DNA of 64,000 nt from Thermoplasmatales archaeon (GTDB lineage: Archaea > Thermoplasmatota > Thermoplasmata > Thermoplasmatales > GCA-001856825): NCBI GenBank assembly GCA_026127935.1, contig JAJSLL010000001.1, positions 1 through 64,000 of the forward strand. The letters are read 5' to 3'. Made by a program: the position numbers and the translations under genes. The notes under the pieces were generated by a model. The model was not told the origin of the DNA. It searched no databases and was given only the letters and a program-made list of their open reading frames with translations. This document shows positions 44,827-54,108 of this stretch, piece by piece. The first letter of the stretch is position 1. Every line of letters begins with the position of its first letter.

Positions 44827-45708
44827 CTACGACTGCTCCTTTTTCAGGAGATATGACCATCTCTCGTTGACCGATTCTTCGATCACCTTGATCTCGTCGT
44901 CCTTCAGGTGTGCAAATCTCCCCTGCAGAGACAGGTAATCCGTCAACCGAGCCGTCTTGCCGGGTTTGAATAGAGAAAATTTACCATTCCTGAATTCATA
45001 GAGAGGGAACACTTTTGATTCAACCGCAAGCCTGGAGATCTTTACGGTATCAGCCGAATTGTGATACCATCCTGGGGGGCACGGTGAGAGAATCTGTATG
45101 AATTTTGGGCCCTTGATCGACTTGGCTATTGAGATCTTTCTCTCCAGGTCTTCCGGGTACCCGATCGTAGCCGTAGCAACGTAGGGAACATTCTGTGCTA
45201 TCATGAGGTCCGCTACAAACTTCTTGTTCTGTTTCTTGAAATCTCTTTTCATTCCAACAGGAGTCGTAGTCGTCCATGCTCCGTAAGGGGTACTGCCGCT
45301 TCTCTGGATTCCGGTATTCATGTATGCCTCGTTGTCGTACATGATATAGATCACGTTGTGGCCCCTTTCCATAGCGGCACTCAGTCCCTGCAGACCGATA
45401 TCAGCAGTTCCTCCGTCTCCTGCAAATGCAAACACATTGTAGTCTTCCTTCCCCTGTGCATCAAGTCCCTCTCTCAAACCAGATATTGCTGCGCCGGCAG
45501 CCGCGAAAGGTGTGTAAAGTAACGGGACTTTCAGGTTGGTGGCCGGAAACTCTCCCGGGACTACTGACCAGCAGCAGGCTGGGATTGCAAGCGCAGTCTT
45601 GGGACCGGCTGCCTTGAGCATATACCTCATCGAGAGGGCTGCTCCACATCCCGCGCAAGCAGTATGTCCCTGTTCCATGTATTCTTCCCTCGGTATTGTG
45701 AGAGGCAT
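44827..45708 (-). CDS. porB: 2-oxoacid (pyruvate):ferredoxin oxidoreductase, beta subunit
   Basis: 293 aa. HTACAGCGAALSMRYM and ACCWSVVPG hold the Fe-S cysteines; the thiamine diphosphate motif is GDGGTADIGLQGLSAAMERG with NEAYMNTGIQRSG; SPCPPGW is the last cysteine. The NEAYMNTG block and gene order favour pyruvate over branched-chain acids, but VOR cannot be excluded. The start abuts porA. Confidence 0.93.
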   Translation of the reverse strand: MPLTIPREEYMEQGHTACAGCGAALSMRYMLKAAGPKTALAIPACCWSVVPGEFPATNLKVPLLYTPFAAAGAAISGLREGLDAQGKEDYNVFAFAGDGGTADIGLQGLSAAMERGHNVIYIMYDNEAYMNTGIQRSGSTPYGAWTTTTPVGMKRDFKKQNKKFVADLMIAQNVPYVATATIGYPEDLERKISIAKSIKGPKFIQILSPCPPGWYHNSADTVKISRLAVESKVFPLYEFRNGKFSLFKPGKTARLTDYLSLQGRFAHLKDDEIKVIEESVNERWSYLLKKEQS

Positions 45709-46884
45709 TTATCTCGCCTCCACATTGACCCACTCTATCTCATTATTGCCCTCTACAAGATTTTCGAACATTAGTTCATAATCCTTGACTCTAACGTCCC
45801 TTCCTCCCAATCCGACCACATAATTCCTCATCGGGACGTCCACCCTTCCATAAAGGGCGGTAGCCACGTCTTCAAACGTGGGTCCCCTTTGACCGAACGA
45901 GAGGTTTCTTTCTACCACGCCAAGTCCCTTGAGACCCTTGACGGCTTTGACAATTTCCTCTCCTGGAAAAGGTCTGTAGAAATATAGCCTAATGAGCCCC
46001 ACTTTCTGACCCCTTTCCCTGAGTTTCCTTATCGTGTATTTTGCGGTAGAGGAAATAGCTCCCAACGTAATCAGGGCATAATCTGCATCTTCCATCATGA
46101 AATTCTCAGTGAGTCCTGGAAGCTCTGCATTGAATAGATCATTAAAGGTGGTAATCTCTTTCTTGATCGCATTTGTGGCATTGTACATGCTGTCTCTCAT
46201 GTCCTTCTTCATTTCCATAAAGGGACCATCGGGGGGTACAATTGATCCGTATCCAGCAGGATTATTGAAATCCATTTTTGATTCCAGCTCAAGCTCACCC
46301 AGGTAATCTGCTGCCGTACTGTGACTTCTAACTTCAACAGGTTCGGACGTATGAGAGAGGGTGAATGCGTCCAGCATATTCATAACGGGGAGCAACAGCT
46401 TGTTGTTCTCCGCAATCTTGTATCCAAGAAGTATGCTGTCCATAGCCTCTTGATTTGTCTCACAGTACATCTGAAGCCAACCCGTATCTTTCTGGTTGAA
46501 GGAATCAGTATGCTCACCCCATATGCTCCATGGCGGGCCTATCGCACGATTTACGACAGTCATGACCAGGGGCAACCTCATTCCTGCTGCCCAGTGAAGT
46601 GCTTCATGCATATACAGTAGGCCGTGTGAGGAAGATGCTGTAAAAGATCGCACGCCCGTCATCTCACTTGCAGTAACAGCGGACATTGCACTGTGTTCGC
46701 TTTCGACTTCGATGAACTTCGAATTCAGTTCGCCATTGGCCACCATCTCTGCCAGTTTTTCAACAATGGTGGTTTGTGGAGTTATTGGATAAGCAGCTAT
46801 GACCTTTACATTTGATAATTTGACGCCAGCTGCCACAGCCTCGTTTCCCGTCATTATACGTCTGGACGACTGCATCGATTCCAT
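45709..46884 (-). CDS. porA: 2-oxoacid (pyruvate):ferredoxin oxidoreductase, alpha subunit
   Basis: 391 aa, the usual size. TGNEAVAAGVKLSNVKVIAAYPITPQTTIVEKLAE, the SEHSAMSAVTASEMTGVRSFTASSSHGL segment and GPPWSIWGEHTD are those of the POR alpha chain; a C-terminal domain follows (YALITLGAISSTAKYTI, KVGLIRLYFYRPFP). It provides the substrate/CoA side of the thiamine enzyme. Flanked by 1-bp spacers to porD and porB. Confidence 0.93.
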   Translation of the reverse strand: MESMQSSRRIMTGNEAVAAGVKLSNVKVIAAYPITPQTTIVEKLAEMVANGELNSKFIEVESEHSAMSAVTASEMTGVRSFTASSSHGLLYMHEALHWAAGMRLPLVMTVVNRAIGPPWSIWGEHTDSFNQKDTGWLQMYCETNQEAMDSILLGYKIAENNKLLLPVMNMLDAFTLSHTSEPVEVRSHSTAADYLGELELESKMDFNNPAGYGSIVPPDGPFMEMKKDMRDSMYNATNAIKKEITTFNDLFNAELPGLTENFMMEDADYALITLGAISSTAKYTIRKLRERGQKVGLIRLYFYRPFPGEEIVKAVKGLKGLGVVERNLSFGQRGPTFEDVATALYGRVDVPMRNYVVGLGGRDVRVKDYELMFENLVEGNNEIEWVNVEAR

Positions 46885-46885
46885 T

Positions 46886-47176
46886 TCACTCCTCCTCCCT
46901 GACCATCTCTATGGCACCGAATGGGCACTCTGTTTCACATATCCCACATCCCTTGCAGTGATCGTAGTCTATCGAAGGTGCCTCTAGAGATGAGAATTTT
47001 TCATTCGGCGACTTCAGCCTAGAGTCAACGACAAGGTCAATTGCAACGTCTGGGCAGAACTTCCAGCAAATTGCACATCTCGTGCACTTGGTATAATCAA
47101 TCACTGGCTTGCTGGTCCTCCAGGAGGAAAGTATTTTTGTGGATGTTGAAGCGTAAGTTATTGGGAGAAAGGGCAT
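46886..47176 (-). CDS. porD: 2-oxoacid:ferredoxin oxidoreductase, delta (2x[4Fe-4S]) subunit
   Basis: 96 aa ferredoxin-like subunit with two cluster motifs, CTRCAICWKFCPDVAI and CKGCGICETECPFGAI. It passes electrons from the thiamine site to external ferredoxin. 2 bp behind porC, 1 bp before porA. Confidence 0.93.
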   Translation of the reverse strand: MPFLPITYASTSTKILSSWRTSKPVIDYTKCTRCAICWKFCPDVAIDLVVDSRLKSPNEKFSSLEAPSIDYDHCKGCGICETECPFGAIEMVREEE

Positions 47177-47178
47177 GA

Positions 47179-47724
47179 CTAGTTCAACTCCGTCTCTTCG
47201 AACGCTTCCTGTATAGCATTGACATTTTCCTTCTTTCTTGAAGGAACCGTGTCGGAGGTTGCGTTCTTAATTGATTGAAGTGAAACCAGATTGGATATCT
47301 TTGCGAATGCCCCAAGGATAGCGGTATTGACTATCGGGTGAGATGGATCTCCAAGACCATTCCTGAGTGCGATGCTGGTTGCATCGACGCTAGCCACCCT
47401 GTACTTTCCTGCCTCCTTCAGGTTACCGCGCTTCCCATTCACAACGATAATGCCATCGTTCTTCAGTCCCTCGGTGACGTTCACGCCGTTCATCAGTGAT
47501 TTGTCCAAAATTATCACTGCATCAGGTTCGTAAATTTGACTCCTGAGTTCGATCCTCTGATCGTCAACTCTGGTGAAGGCTGTTACAGGCGCACCTCTTC
47601 TCTCCGTACCAAAGAACGGAAAGGAGGTCACCCACTTGCTCTCTAGGAATGCAGCAGTAGCAAGAATTTTAGAGGCAGTGACCGCCCCTTGTCCACCTCT
47701 ACCGTGGAACCTTATTTCGTACAT
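47179..47724 (-). CDS. porC: 2-oxoacid:ferredoxin oxidoreductase, gamma subunit
   Basis: 181 aa. RFHGRGGQGAVTASKILATAAF and SFPFFGTERRGAPVTAFTR are typical of POR/VOR gamma. First gene of the seven-gene operon; a TATA-like TTTTTATAA lies about 30-38 bases upstream of its ATG (near 47757), so one short-leader transcript could cover all seven genes. Confidence 0.93.
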   Translation of the reverse strand: MYEIRFHGRGGQGAVTASKILATAAFLESKWVTSFPFFGTERRGAPVTAFTRVDDQRIELRSQIYEPDAVIILDKSLMNGVNVTEGLKNDGIIVVNGKRGNLKEAGKYRVASVDATSIALRNGLGDPSHPIVNTAILGAFAKISNLVSLQSIKNATSDTVPSRKKENVNAIQEAFEETELN

Positions 47725-47917
47725 ATCTTACACTAATCCAATAGTGCACGATGTTATAAAAAGACATTAGGAATTTTAGGTGCACTTAAATCGTGTAGAC
47801 ATTGGATTATTCAAGGTTTAATGATGATTTCAAGTCCGCTAAATCATTGAATTTAACGTAACCTAACTTGAATCAAAAACAATAACAATATTATCTGTAA
47901 GTTTATACCAAACGGAA

Positions 47918-48814
47918 ATGGACGTTAGGATACTCATCGACGAAATTGTCAAGAACATGGGGTACAGAACCTACCCCGGGTATCCGGAGGATTACATCTG
48001 GGTGGATCATGGTGACGGGTCGGGAGAGGTCATAATGCTCCTGGAAAATGACGACATGGAAAAGGTAAGGGAGTACAATTCATCCACCGTTTCATTCCCA
48101 GGGGAGAGATTTCTTTTCCTGCTCTCTGACGGTCCAAATAAGGAGATACTGTCGTACTGCAAGGGACACAAAATCACCCCAGTCACGAGAAACGAGGCTG
48201 CGAAGATGCTTGGAATGGCACTCATCGATATGCACTTGGCCAAGAAGCCTGCGAAAAGACCAGTGGTCCAGCAGGTAAGCGAAAACAAGGACTTCATACT
48301 AGTCTATCTGGAGGAAGGAAACAATCCAAAGTACATTCGACCAGTGGTTACGGGGGAGGTGGTCACAGGTTCAATCGGCCTGCGTTCAGATCTTATCTTT
48401 GTTCCCTATCATTTCGTTTCCTATTCCATGAAAGTGTTGGAGGGGGACAACATTGCGACCAAGGAAGGGACTGCAATGATCAATGCAGTAAATGGAAAGG
48501 TCTACAGATCGATAAACGGTTATGAGATACTCGATTCTTGGCCGACAATTCACAGGGAGTTGGAACCTAAGTGGGAACCTCTGGCTTCTATGGAAAGGGC
48601 TAAGAGATGGGCAGGTGACAACCTCGAGACAGAGGTCCTGGAAAAGAGTGAAACTGCGGGTTTCATAATCTACTCAAGGAGCCGAGTAAAACCTCTGGAG
48701 GACACAATAAAGGTGACGTTCATCAACACCTGTTTCTATCCAATTTATTCTTCTTCCGTACTTGTTATGGACGGGTTCACCGGTGAGATAAAATCAATCA
48801 GCGATTATGTCTGA
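47918..48814 (+). CDS. hypothetical protein, possible degenerate restriction-endonuclease-like N-domain
   Basis: 298 aa, not recognised. The first 115 residues alternate as a small alpha/beta domain (VIMLLENDDMEKVREYNS, RFLFLLSDGPNKEI, KITPVTRNEAAKML), reminiscent of Mrr-like folds but with no clear catalytic triad. The C-terminal half is beta-rich with FVPYHFVSYSMKVLEGD, NAVNGKVYRSINGYE, and a late SSSVLVMDGFTGEI. No signal peptide. Divergent from the por operon; monocistronic. Confidence 0.75.
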   Translation: MDVRILIDEIVKNMGYRTYPGYPEDYIWVDHGDGSGEVIMLLENDDMEKVREYNSSTVSFPGERFLFLLSDGPNKEILSYCKGHKITPVTRNEAAKMLGMALIDMHLAKKPAKRPVVQQVSENKDFILVYLEEGNNPKYIRPVVTGEVVTGSIGLRSDLIFVPYHFVSYSMKVLEGDNIATKEGTAMINAVNGKVYRSINGYEILDSWPTIHRELEPKWEPLASMERAKRWAGDNLETEVLEKSETAGFIIYSRSRVKPLEDTIKVTFINTCFYPIYSSSVLVMDGFTGEIKSISDYV

Positions 48815-48975
48815 ATCGAGTGACTTTTTATGATGGAAATGAGAACTCGTTAACTGGAGGGTCGTATCTTGATCCAATTTGTGTGTCACTAATCGGAATC
48901 TGAAACATACGTAAACATCAGTGTGTTGAGACAGAAAGTCATAATAAACAGTAATTTATATTGATTGGGATATTA

Positions 48976-49515
48976 ATGCAAGAGGCTACTGGTTCTGACT
49001 TGAAATTCATAATAGAATATGTAAAGCAGAAGAGAGGACAGAGCGGGGTTAGGGTGTTGCTGAACGAACTGAACAAGCCATCGATACTATTCACCACTCT
49101 GACCAAGATCGGCAGGACTCAGGTTTTCAGAGAAGAAATCTACAAAAAGCTCATTGAGGCCGCCGCTGTTACTCTTGGGGGAGACCTCAAGACAAGGTTG
49201 AATCAGCTTGGTTATGCCCTGGGAGATCGAGCAAAGATGACCAAGTTCATAGCTAGGTTCTCCACACCCAAGCAGCTAGTAAGACTGATTGAAGACAGCA
49301 TCATAACGGATGTCCCTTTTGTCAAATCTTCAGTAAACGAACTTTCCAAACATGTCACTATACTTAGGGTAACGGCAAGAAAGAATGGCGAGAATTTCCT
49401 AGACGTGGCTGATGGTTACGTCACCGCTGTACTGGATCAAACAGGGAAGTCACTTACTATCACAGAAAAGAAGATCACCAGTGAAGAAGTCTCGTTCAAA
49501 TTCAAGATCGGCTAG
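48976..49515 (+). CDS. conserved-looking hypothetical protein
   Basis: 179 aa from ATG 48976; the track uses a TTG five codons earlier. TTTATA lies at 48954-48959. Helical first half (LKFIIEYVKQKRGQSGVRVLLNEL, REEIYKKLIEAAAVTLGGD), then mixed sequence ending in beta strands (YVTAVLDQTGKSLTITEKK). The pattern of an N-terminal helical bundle followed by alpha/beta sequence recalls V4R/heme-NO-binding-like sensor folds, but there is no diagnostic motif. It lies 8 bp before the crotonase gene in the same direction. Confidence 0.7.
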   Translation: MQEATGSDLKFIIEYVKQKRGQSGVRVLLNELNKPSILFTTLTKIGRTQVFREEIYKKLIEAAAVTLGGDLKTRLNQLGYALGDRAKMTKFIARFSTPKQLVRLIEDSIITDVPFVKSSVNELSKHVTILRVTARKNGENFLDVADGYVTAVLDQTGKSLTITEKKITSEEVSFKFKIG

Positions 49516-49523
49516 GTTTTTAT

Positions 49524-50243
49524 ATGAGTCTTGTGAGAGTCGAAAAGAAAGAACGGGTAGCACAGATTGTCATCAACAGACCCGAGAAAAAAAATGCACT
49601 CTCTCCAGAAGTTATCAAGGACATCAGGAGTGCCTTCGAGTCACTTAAAGAAGTAGCAGTGGTGATAATCAGAGGAGAAGGTGACTTTTTCTCCGCGGGA
49701 GGGGATCTTTCCGTAATGTTTTCTGCGTCTGAAGAAGAAGGATTCAAGTTTTCAAAACTTGGAAATGAATTCGCAGACTTCGTCCAGAATTACGGGGCAA
49801 TTACGATTGCAGCGATCGAAGGAGGAGCTTACGGAGGAGGACTCGAATTGGCTCTCAGCTGTGATTTAAGAATAGCTTCCCCACAAGCAAAGATCGGGCT
49901 CAGCGAGGTCAACCTTGGCCTGATTCCAGGATGGGGTGGAATGAAGAGGTTGATAAAGGTCGCAGGAGCAGGCACTGCAAGATACGTTGCTCTCACAGGA
50001 AAGATACTCGACGGTAATGAGGCCTACAGACTTGGCATACTGAGCTATCTTGCGGAAAACCCTGTTAAGTTTTCTGAAGACCTTGCAGCTACCTTATCTC
50101 AAAAATCTGTGGAGAGCATAAAGAGGATCAAGGCCCTGATCGGCCAGGATGTTTATTCATCCGAGAAAGAGGAAAAGCTATTCGGAGAGGTGCTGCAGAC
50201 GCCTGCAGCAAGAGTCACCCTAGAAAAGTTCCTGAAGAGGTGA
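49524..50243 (+). CDS. enoyl-CoA hydratase/isomerase (crotonase family)
   Basis: 239 aa, slightly short. The CoA/oxyanion loops FFSAGGDLS and EGGAYGGGLELALSCDLRIA are present, and LSEVNLGLIPGWGGMKRL holds the second active-site region with the conserved glutamate. It would hydrate or isomerise an acyl-CoA. No other beta-oxidation genes adjoin it; the acyl-CoA synthetase and CoA-transferase elsewhere in the window could be part of the same pathway. Confidence 0.88.
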   Translation: MSLVRVEKKERVAQIVINRPEKKNALSPEVIKDIRSAFESLKEVAVVIIRGEGDFFSAGGDLSVMFSASEEEGFKFSKLGNEFADFVQNYGAITIAAIEGGAYGGGLELALSCDLRIASPQAKIGLSEVNLGLIPGWGGMKRLIKVAGAGTARYVALTGKILDGNEAYRLGILSYLAENPVKFSEDLAATLSQKSVESIKRIKALIGQDVYSSEKEEKLFGEVLQTPAARVTLEKFLKR

Positions 50244-50245
50244 GT

Positions 50246-52957
50246 TCACTCCAGCCTGATGGCTGGACGACCAGGCAACGCTTTCTTGGAGTAAACCGGG
50301 TCCTGAGATATCACTACCTCAACATTGAGATATCTCGAAAGATCGTCCCTGTACTTTTCCAGGGTCTTTCCTTCGTCTCTTATTTTCTGGGTCAGATCCT
50401 TCTTCTTGATTAGTGTAATGAGGAAATCTCTCTGCTCAGGATTTGCATCCTTAATCATCAATTTTATATCTTTTGATTTCGACTCATCTAACAACTTCCA
50501 CTTCCACTCTTCAGCAGTCCCAATCACCATTCTCTTAGGTTGAACGGTGGAAACCTTCGTTATGCTGCGGAAGTCCTCGATGATTGATTCTACAAAATTC
50601 CACTCCGATTCTTGCACATTGTAATGATTCTCCATTGAGGGATAAATTTGGGACGACGCAAACCCGTTTCCGCCATACATCTCGTATATCTCTTCAGCAA
50701 GGAAAGGCACTACTGGTGAAAGACTGAGTGCCCACTCTTTTGCGAATTTTTTTACGACCCTGAGTGCCCTTTCCTTTCCAGAAAAGTTCTCCAGGTCCCT
50801 CACATCATTCAGTGCGTTGAAGAATAATTCGACAGTGGCCTCCCTCACTCGCATGGATTCATAACTCTTTGAGCTCGCTGCGATCCTATCGATCATCCTA
50901 GATGCTAGCCACAGGTCCCTCTCGTCGGGTTCCTCTTCAACGTTTCTTGCCTCTTCGAGGAGGGAATAGAATCTTTCGAGTTTCTTGGAATAATTCTCCA
51001 CCTCTCCCGTCCTCCAGTCAACGTCATACCACACGTCAGCATTTGAAGCAAGGTACATTCTGAAGAGATCCGCTCCGTACTTACGTTTGATCGTCAATAG
51101 GGGATAGACGTTCCCCTTGCTCTTGCTCATCTTCTGCCCCTCCGAATTCACCATTCCACCGGTAGATATCCCAATTGGCCACTCTTCAGGTGGAAAAATT
51201 GCGACGTGGTTGAAAAGGTAGAATGTGAGGTGATTGGATATGTGAGGATAACTGGTGTGCCTGAGGTCGACCGGATACCAGTACAGGAACTCCTTCCTCG
51301 CCTCAGAAGCGAGTCCTCTCGTTTCTTCGCTCTTCCCGGATAGGTTACCCCTTCCGAGCAATATGTGATCGAACAACTCTCCGTCTATTTCCTCGAACTT
51401 CATCTTCCTCAGGAAGGGCATGATCGTATAGACAACAGTGTAGATCGTGGAATCGCTCAGGCTCTCTATTACCCATTCCCTGTCCATTGGGAGTTTGGTC
51501 CCCAGTCCCCTCTTTCTTGCGCAAGGTCTTTCCTTTATCCAGTCTACCGTTTGCAGGAATTGACTCTTCAAGTTGTCCGGTCTCAGATACATTCTTCCTA
51601 TGAGCTCCCTGACCTTTTCCTTCCACTCCTCAATCGAATAGTCGATGAACCACTGGTTCTTGATGACCGCAACTATTACCGGGTTCCCCTCACGGGTTTC
51701 AGCCTTCCTGGACGTTTCGTACACCGGTATTGCAACCCCCATCCGCATGAGATCTTCGGTAATCTCGTCCTTGACATCCTTCACGACCCTTCCCTTGAAC
51801 TTGCCTCTGATGATCTTGCCGTGGTAGAACTCCTGTTCATACACGAACTTGGTAGCTTCAACCAATTTCTCTCTATCGTCAAGATTTGTAATTCCAAATT
51901 TCTTCCTTACCTCTTCCATGTCAAGATTGTGTCCCAATGTATCTATCACCTGAATGTACTCCGGTTTCTCCGATATAACCGACAACCCTACGTGGTCCCA
52001 TATAGAATGCGCTGGTACAGAATAGTCAACCCCTGTTCCTATATCAGGATCCACAAACTGGCCGGGGAAAATTGGAATCTCCCTGGAATAGAGAGGTTCC
52101 CTTGCCTTCTTATTGAAGTACTTCTTGACATCAACGTCTCCAACAAACTGTGCCTCCCTCTGATGTTTCAATTTCTCATAGGCCCTCTTGCTAACAATAA
52201 ATGACTGTCCCCTCATCATAATACGGCAGTACTTTCCGTCTGGATTGAGAAATAGGTTTGTGACTCCGTCGAGCGTCTCGGGTCTGACCGTAGATGCAAG
52301 CAGGATGTCATTCTCCACATAGAAGAACACACCCGTGAATTGGGTGATCGAGACTTTATCCGTATCGCCCTCAAGGATGTCATCCTCACCAACTGGGTTT
52401 CCCTCTTCTTCAGAATAGAGTATAGGATAGTCCCCGATCTTGATCAGTTTCTTTTCCTGGAGGATGCCGAACTGCCATTCTATAAACTTGTTGTAGATGG
52501 GCTCTCCCGAAGTGAACTTCCTCGTCCAATCTATAGAGAATCCCATGTTTGTAAAATCATTGATTATTTTCTCTGAAAAGTATGATGCGATGTTCGAAGG
52601 CACCGAAAACTCTGCGACTCTCGAAGGGTCGTCCCCGTAAAGTTCTAGATAACTCTTGTAAAGGTTTATTGTTGGCACGTCGCCGTGTTCTATCTTCTTG
52701 CTGAATGCCAATATGGGAGTACCAGAAATGTGGAATCCCATGGGATAAAGGACATTGAATCCAGCCATTCTCCTGTACCTTGCAACTATGTCTCCGACCG
52801 TGTAAGTTCTGCCGTGACCAATGTGGAGGGCACCATTGCAGTACGGCCAGGGTACCGTGAGCATGAATTTCTTTCCGTCAGGTTTGGGTTCAAAGACTCT
52901 CGCATCTCTCCATTTCTTTAACCATTTTTCTTCTAAAGCATTGAAATCGTATGTCAC
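50246..52957 (-). CDS. leuS: leucyl-tRNA synthetase
   Basis: 903 aa, GTG start, archaeal/eukaryotic-type class I LeuRS. HIGH motif PYCNGALHIGHGRTYTVGD, CP1 editing domain (STVRPETLDGVTNLF), KMSKS motif GQKMSKSKGNVYP, anticodon helical bundle and an archaeal C-terminal domain. Pre-transfer and post-transfer editing residues lie in the usual places. It is 9 bp behind pdaD and on the same strand, so both are likely cotranscribed. Confidence 0.96.
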   Translation of the reverse strand: MTYDFNALEEKWLKKWRDARVFEPKPDGKKFMLTVPWPYCNGALHIGHGRTYTVGDIVARYRRMAGFNVLYPMGFHISGTPILAFSKKIEHGDVPTINLYKSYLELYGDDPSRVAEFSVPSNIASYFSEKIINDFTNMGFSIDWTRKFTSGEPIYNKFIEWQFGILQEKKLIKIGDYPILYSEEEGNPVGEDDILEGDTDKVSITQFTGVFFYVENDILLASTVRPETLDGVTNLFLNPDGKYCRIMMRGQSFIVSKRAYEKLKHQREAQFVGDVDVKKYFNKKAREPLYSREIPIFPGQFVDPDIGTGVDYSVPAHSIWDHVGLSVISEKPEYIQVIDTLGHNLDMEEVRKKFGITNLDDREKLVEATKFVYEQEFYHGKIIRGKFKGRVVKDVKDEITEDLMRMGVAIPVYETSRKAETREGNPVIVAVIKNQWFIDYSIEEWKEKVRELIGRMYLRPDNLKSQFLQTVDWIKERPCARKRGLGTKLPMDREWVIESLSDSTIYTVVYTIMPFLRKMKFEEIDGELFDHILLGRGNLSGKSEETRGLASEARKEFLYWYPVDLRHTSYPHISNHLTFYLFNHVAIFPPEEWPIGISTGGMVNSEGQKMSKSKGNVYPLLTIKRKYGADLFRMYLASNADVWYDVDWRTGEVENYSKKLERFYSLLEEARNVEEEPDERDLWLASRMIDRIAASSKSYESMRVREATVELFFNALNDVRDLENFSGKERALRVVKKFAKEWALSLSPVVPFLAEEIYEMYGGNGFASSQIYPSMENHYNVQESEWNFVESIIEDFRSITKVSTVQPKRMVIGTAEEWKWKLLDESKSKDIKLMIKDANPEQRDFLITLIKKKDLTQKIRDEGKTLEKYRDDLSRYLNVEVVISQDPVYSKKALPGRPAIRLE

Positions 52958-52966
52958 CAGATCACC

Positions 52967-53509
52967 TTACTCCAGAATCATCACTGCTGCGGCAACTACT
53001 GTTGTCCACTCATCCTCATTCTTCACAGTCGAGGACGCCGTTATGTTGCTTGTGAGTAAAATTGCATCATTCAATCTGAACTTCCCATTTTCATCGACCC
53101 GATAAGAATTCAATCCTATAGTGCTTGCAAGCATTTCTGCTGCAAGTTCCTCTGCGAACTTACCTGCCACCTCCGACGTCTCTCCAAAACTGTGATGTTC
53201 GCTAAGATATCCATACATAGTTCTGTTTCTAGGGATTGCAAATCCCACAGAAGCAGAAATCAATCTATTGAGCTCGTTTGAGCTATTTCTTGCCAGTACC
53301 AAGTGAAGTATCTGGCCTGGTTTCAGTAGTTTGAGTCCCTCCTCCCTGTCTACCATTTCTGCATATGGTGGAAAAATTGAGCTTACCTCAACCAAATTGT
53401 ATTTTGCGATATCTGCATCCCTTAGGGCATTTTCGAACGATCCAAGCTGGCTCCGATGTGTCCCTACTCCTTTAACGAAGAATATTTTCCGAGGCACCAT
53501 TGACGGCAT
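52967..53509 (-). CDS. pdaD: pyruvoyl-dependent arginine decarboxylase
   Basis: 180 aa (ATG 53509 or 53500). [23 protein letters not shown] and the self-cleavage region [15 protein letters not shown], where the second serine becomes the pyruvoyl group, are those of PvlArgDC, as is [11 protein letters not shown]. It makes agmatine from arginine; with SpeB this yields putrescine. Archaeal families with this cleavage site sometimes act on other amino acids, but arginine is the best guess. Upstream of leuS. Confidence 0.92.
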   Translation of the reverse strand: MPSMVPRKIFFVKGVGTHRSQLGSFENALRDADIAKYNLVEVSSIFPPYAEMVDREEGLKLLKPGQILHLVLARNSSNELNRLISASVGFAIPRNRTMYGYLSEHHSFGETSEVAGKFAEELAAEMLASTIGLNSYRVDENGKFRLNDAILLTSNITASSTVKNEDEWTTVVAAAVMILE

Positions 53510-53670
53510 TTCAGTGGTAAATTACATCTCGGTTTTATCCTTTTCTAACACTTCAACTTTACAACTCGGAGATCTCGACAATATTGTGCCACTTGATATC
53601 GAGCAATGAGGATTATCAGGTGAATCGAATGATCCTCTAATCTACTGTTTCGAAACACAAGGTTTAATAA

Positions 53671-53689
53671 TGTTAGTATAATACTAACA
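53671..53689. promoter_or_regulatory. perfect palindromic operator in front of the DtxR-like gene
   Basis: TGTTAGTATAATACTAACA is a flawless 9+1+9 inverted repeat ending one base before the GTG start of the regulator, and following a TATA-like TTTAATAAT (53663). It would cover the transcription start region. DtxR/MntR-type repressors bind such palindromes, so autoregulation by metal is the simplest reading. Confidence 0.7.
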
Positions 53690-53690
53690 A

Positions 53691-54107
53691 GTGGAAGATA
53701 ATACTAATACCGTTACAAAACGTGAAAGAGACTGTTTAATCGCGTTAGAGGAAGATTCTCAGAATGGTTTCCCTATGCGTTTGCACCAAATCGCTTCAAC
53801 CCTTGGCATCAAGCCACCAACTGCTCTAAATGTGATTAAAAGGTTGGAAGAGAAGGGGCTCGCAAGATCCGTAGATGGAATGACTATACTTACAGATTCT
53901 GGCAAGAAGATTGCGGAAGGGATTCTGCTGGTTCACAGGACATACGAATCTTTGCTATGCAAGAGCGGGGTGTCAGAGAACTCTGCTTGCGAAGAGGCCG
54001 CAGAAGTAGATTTTATAATTCCAACTCGAAACGCACGGTTAATATTGCGCACAATCGGTAATCCTAAAATGTGTCCTCACGGCAAACCAATCATCGGTGT
54101 GGAATAA
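53691..54107 (+). CDS. DtxR/MntR-like metal-dependent regulator
   Basis: 138 aa, GTG start. Winged helix RERDCLIALEEDSQNGFPMRLHQIASTLG, then PTALNVIKRLEEKGLARSVDGMTILTDSGKKIAEGIL as in DtxR-family proteins, and a dimerisation part HRTYESLLCKSGVSENSACEEAAEVDFIIP with Cys/Glu residues placed where DtxR/MntR bind metal; a C-terminal CPHGKPIIG motif, typical of this family, follows. No SH3 domain. It overlaps or abuts the transporter gene. Confidence 0.88.
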   Translation: MEDNTNTVTKRERDCLIALEEDSQNGFPMRLHQIASTLGIKPPTALNVIKRLEEKGLARSVDGMTILTDSGKKIAEGILLVHRTYESLLCKSGVSENSACEEAAEVDFIIPTRNARLILRTIGNPKMCPHGKPIIGVE

Positions 54108-54108
54108 A

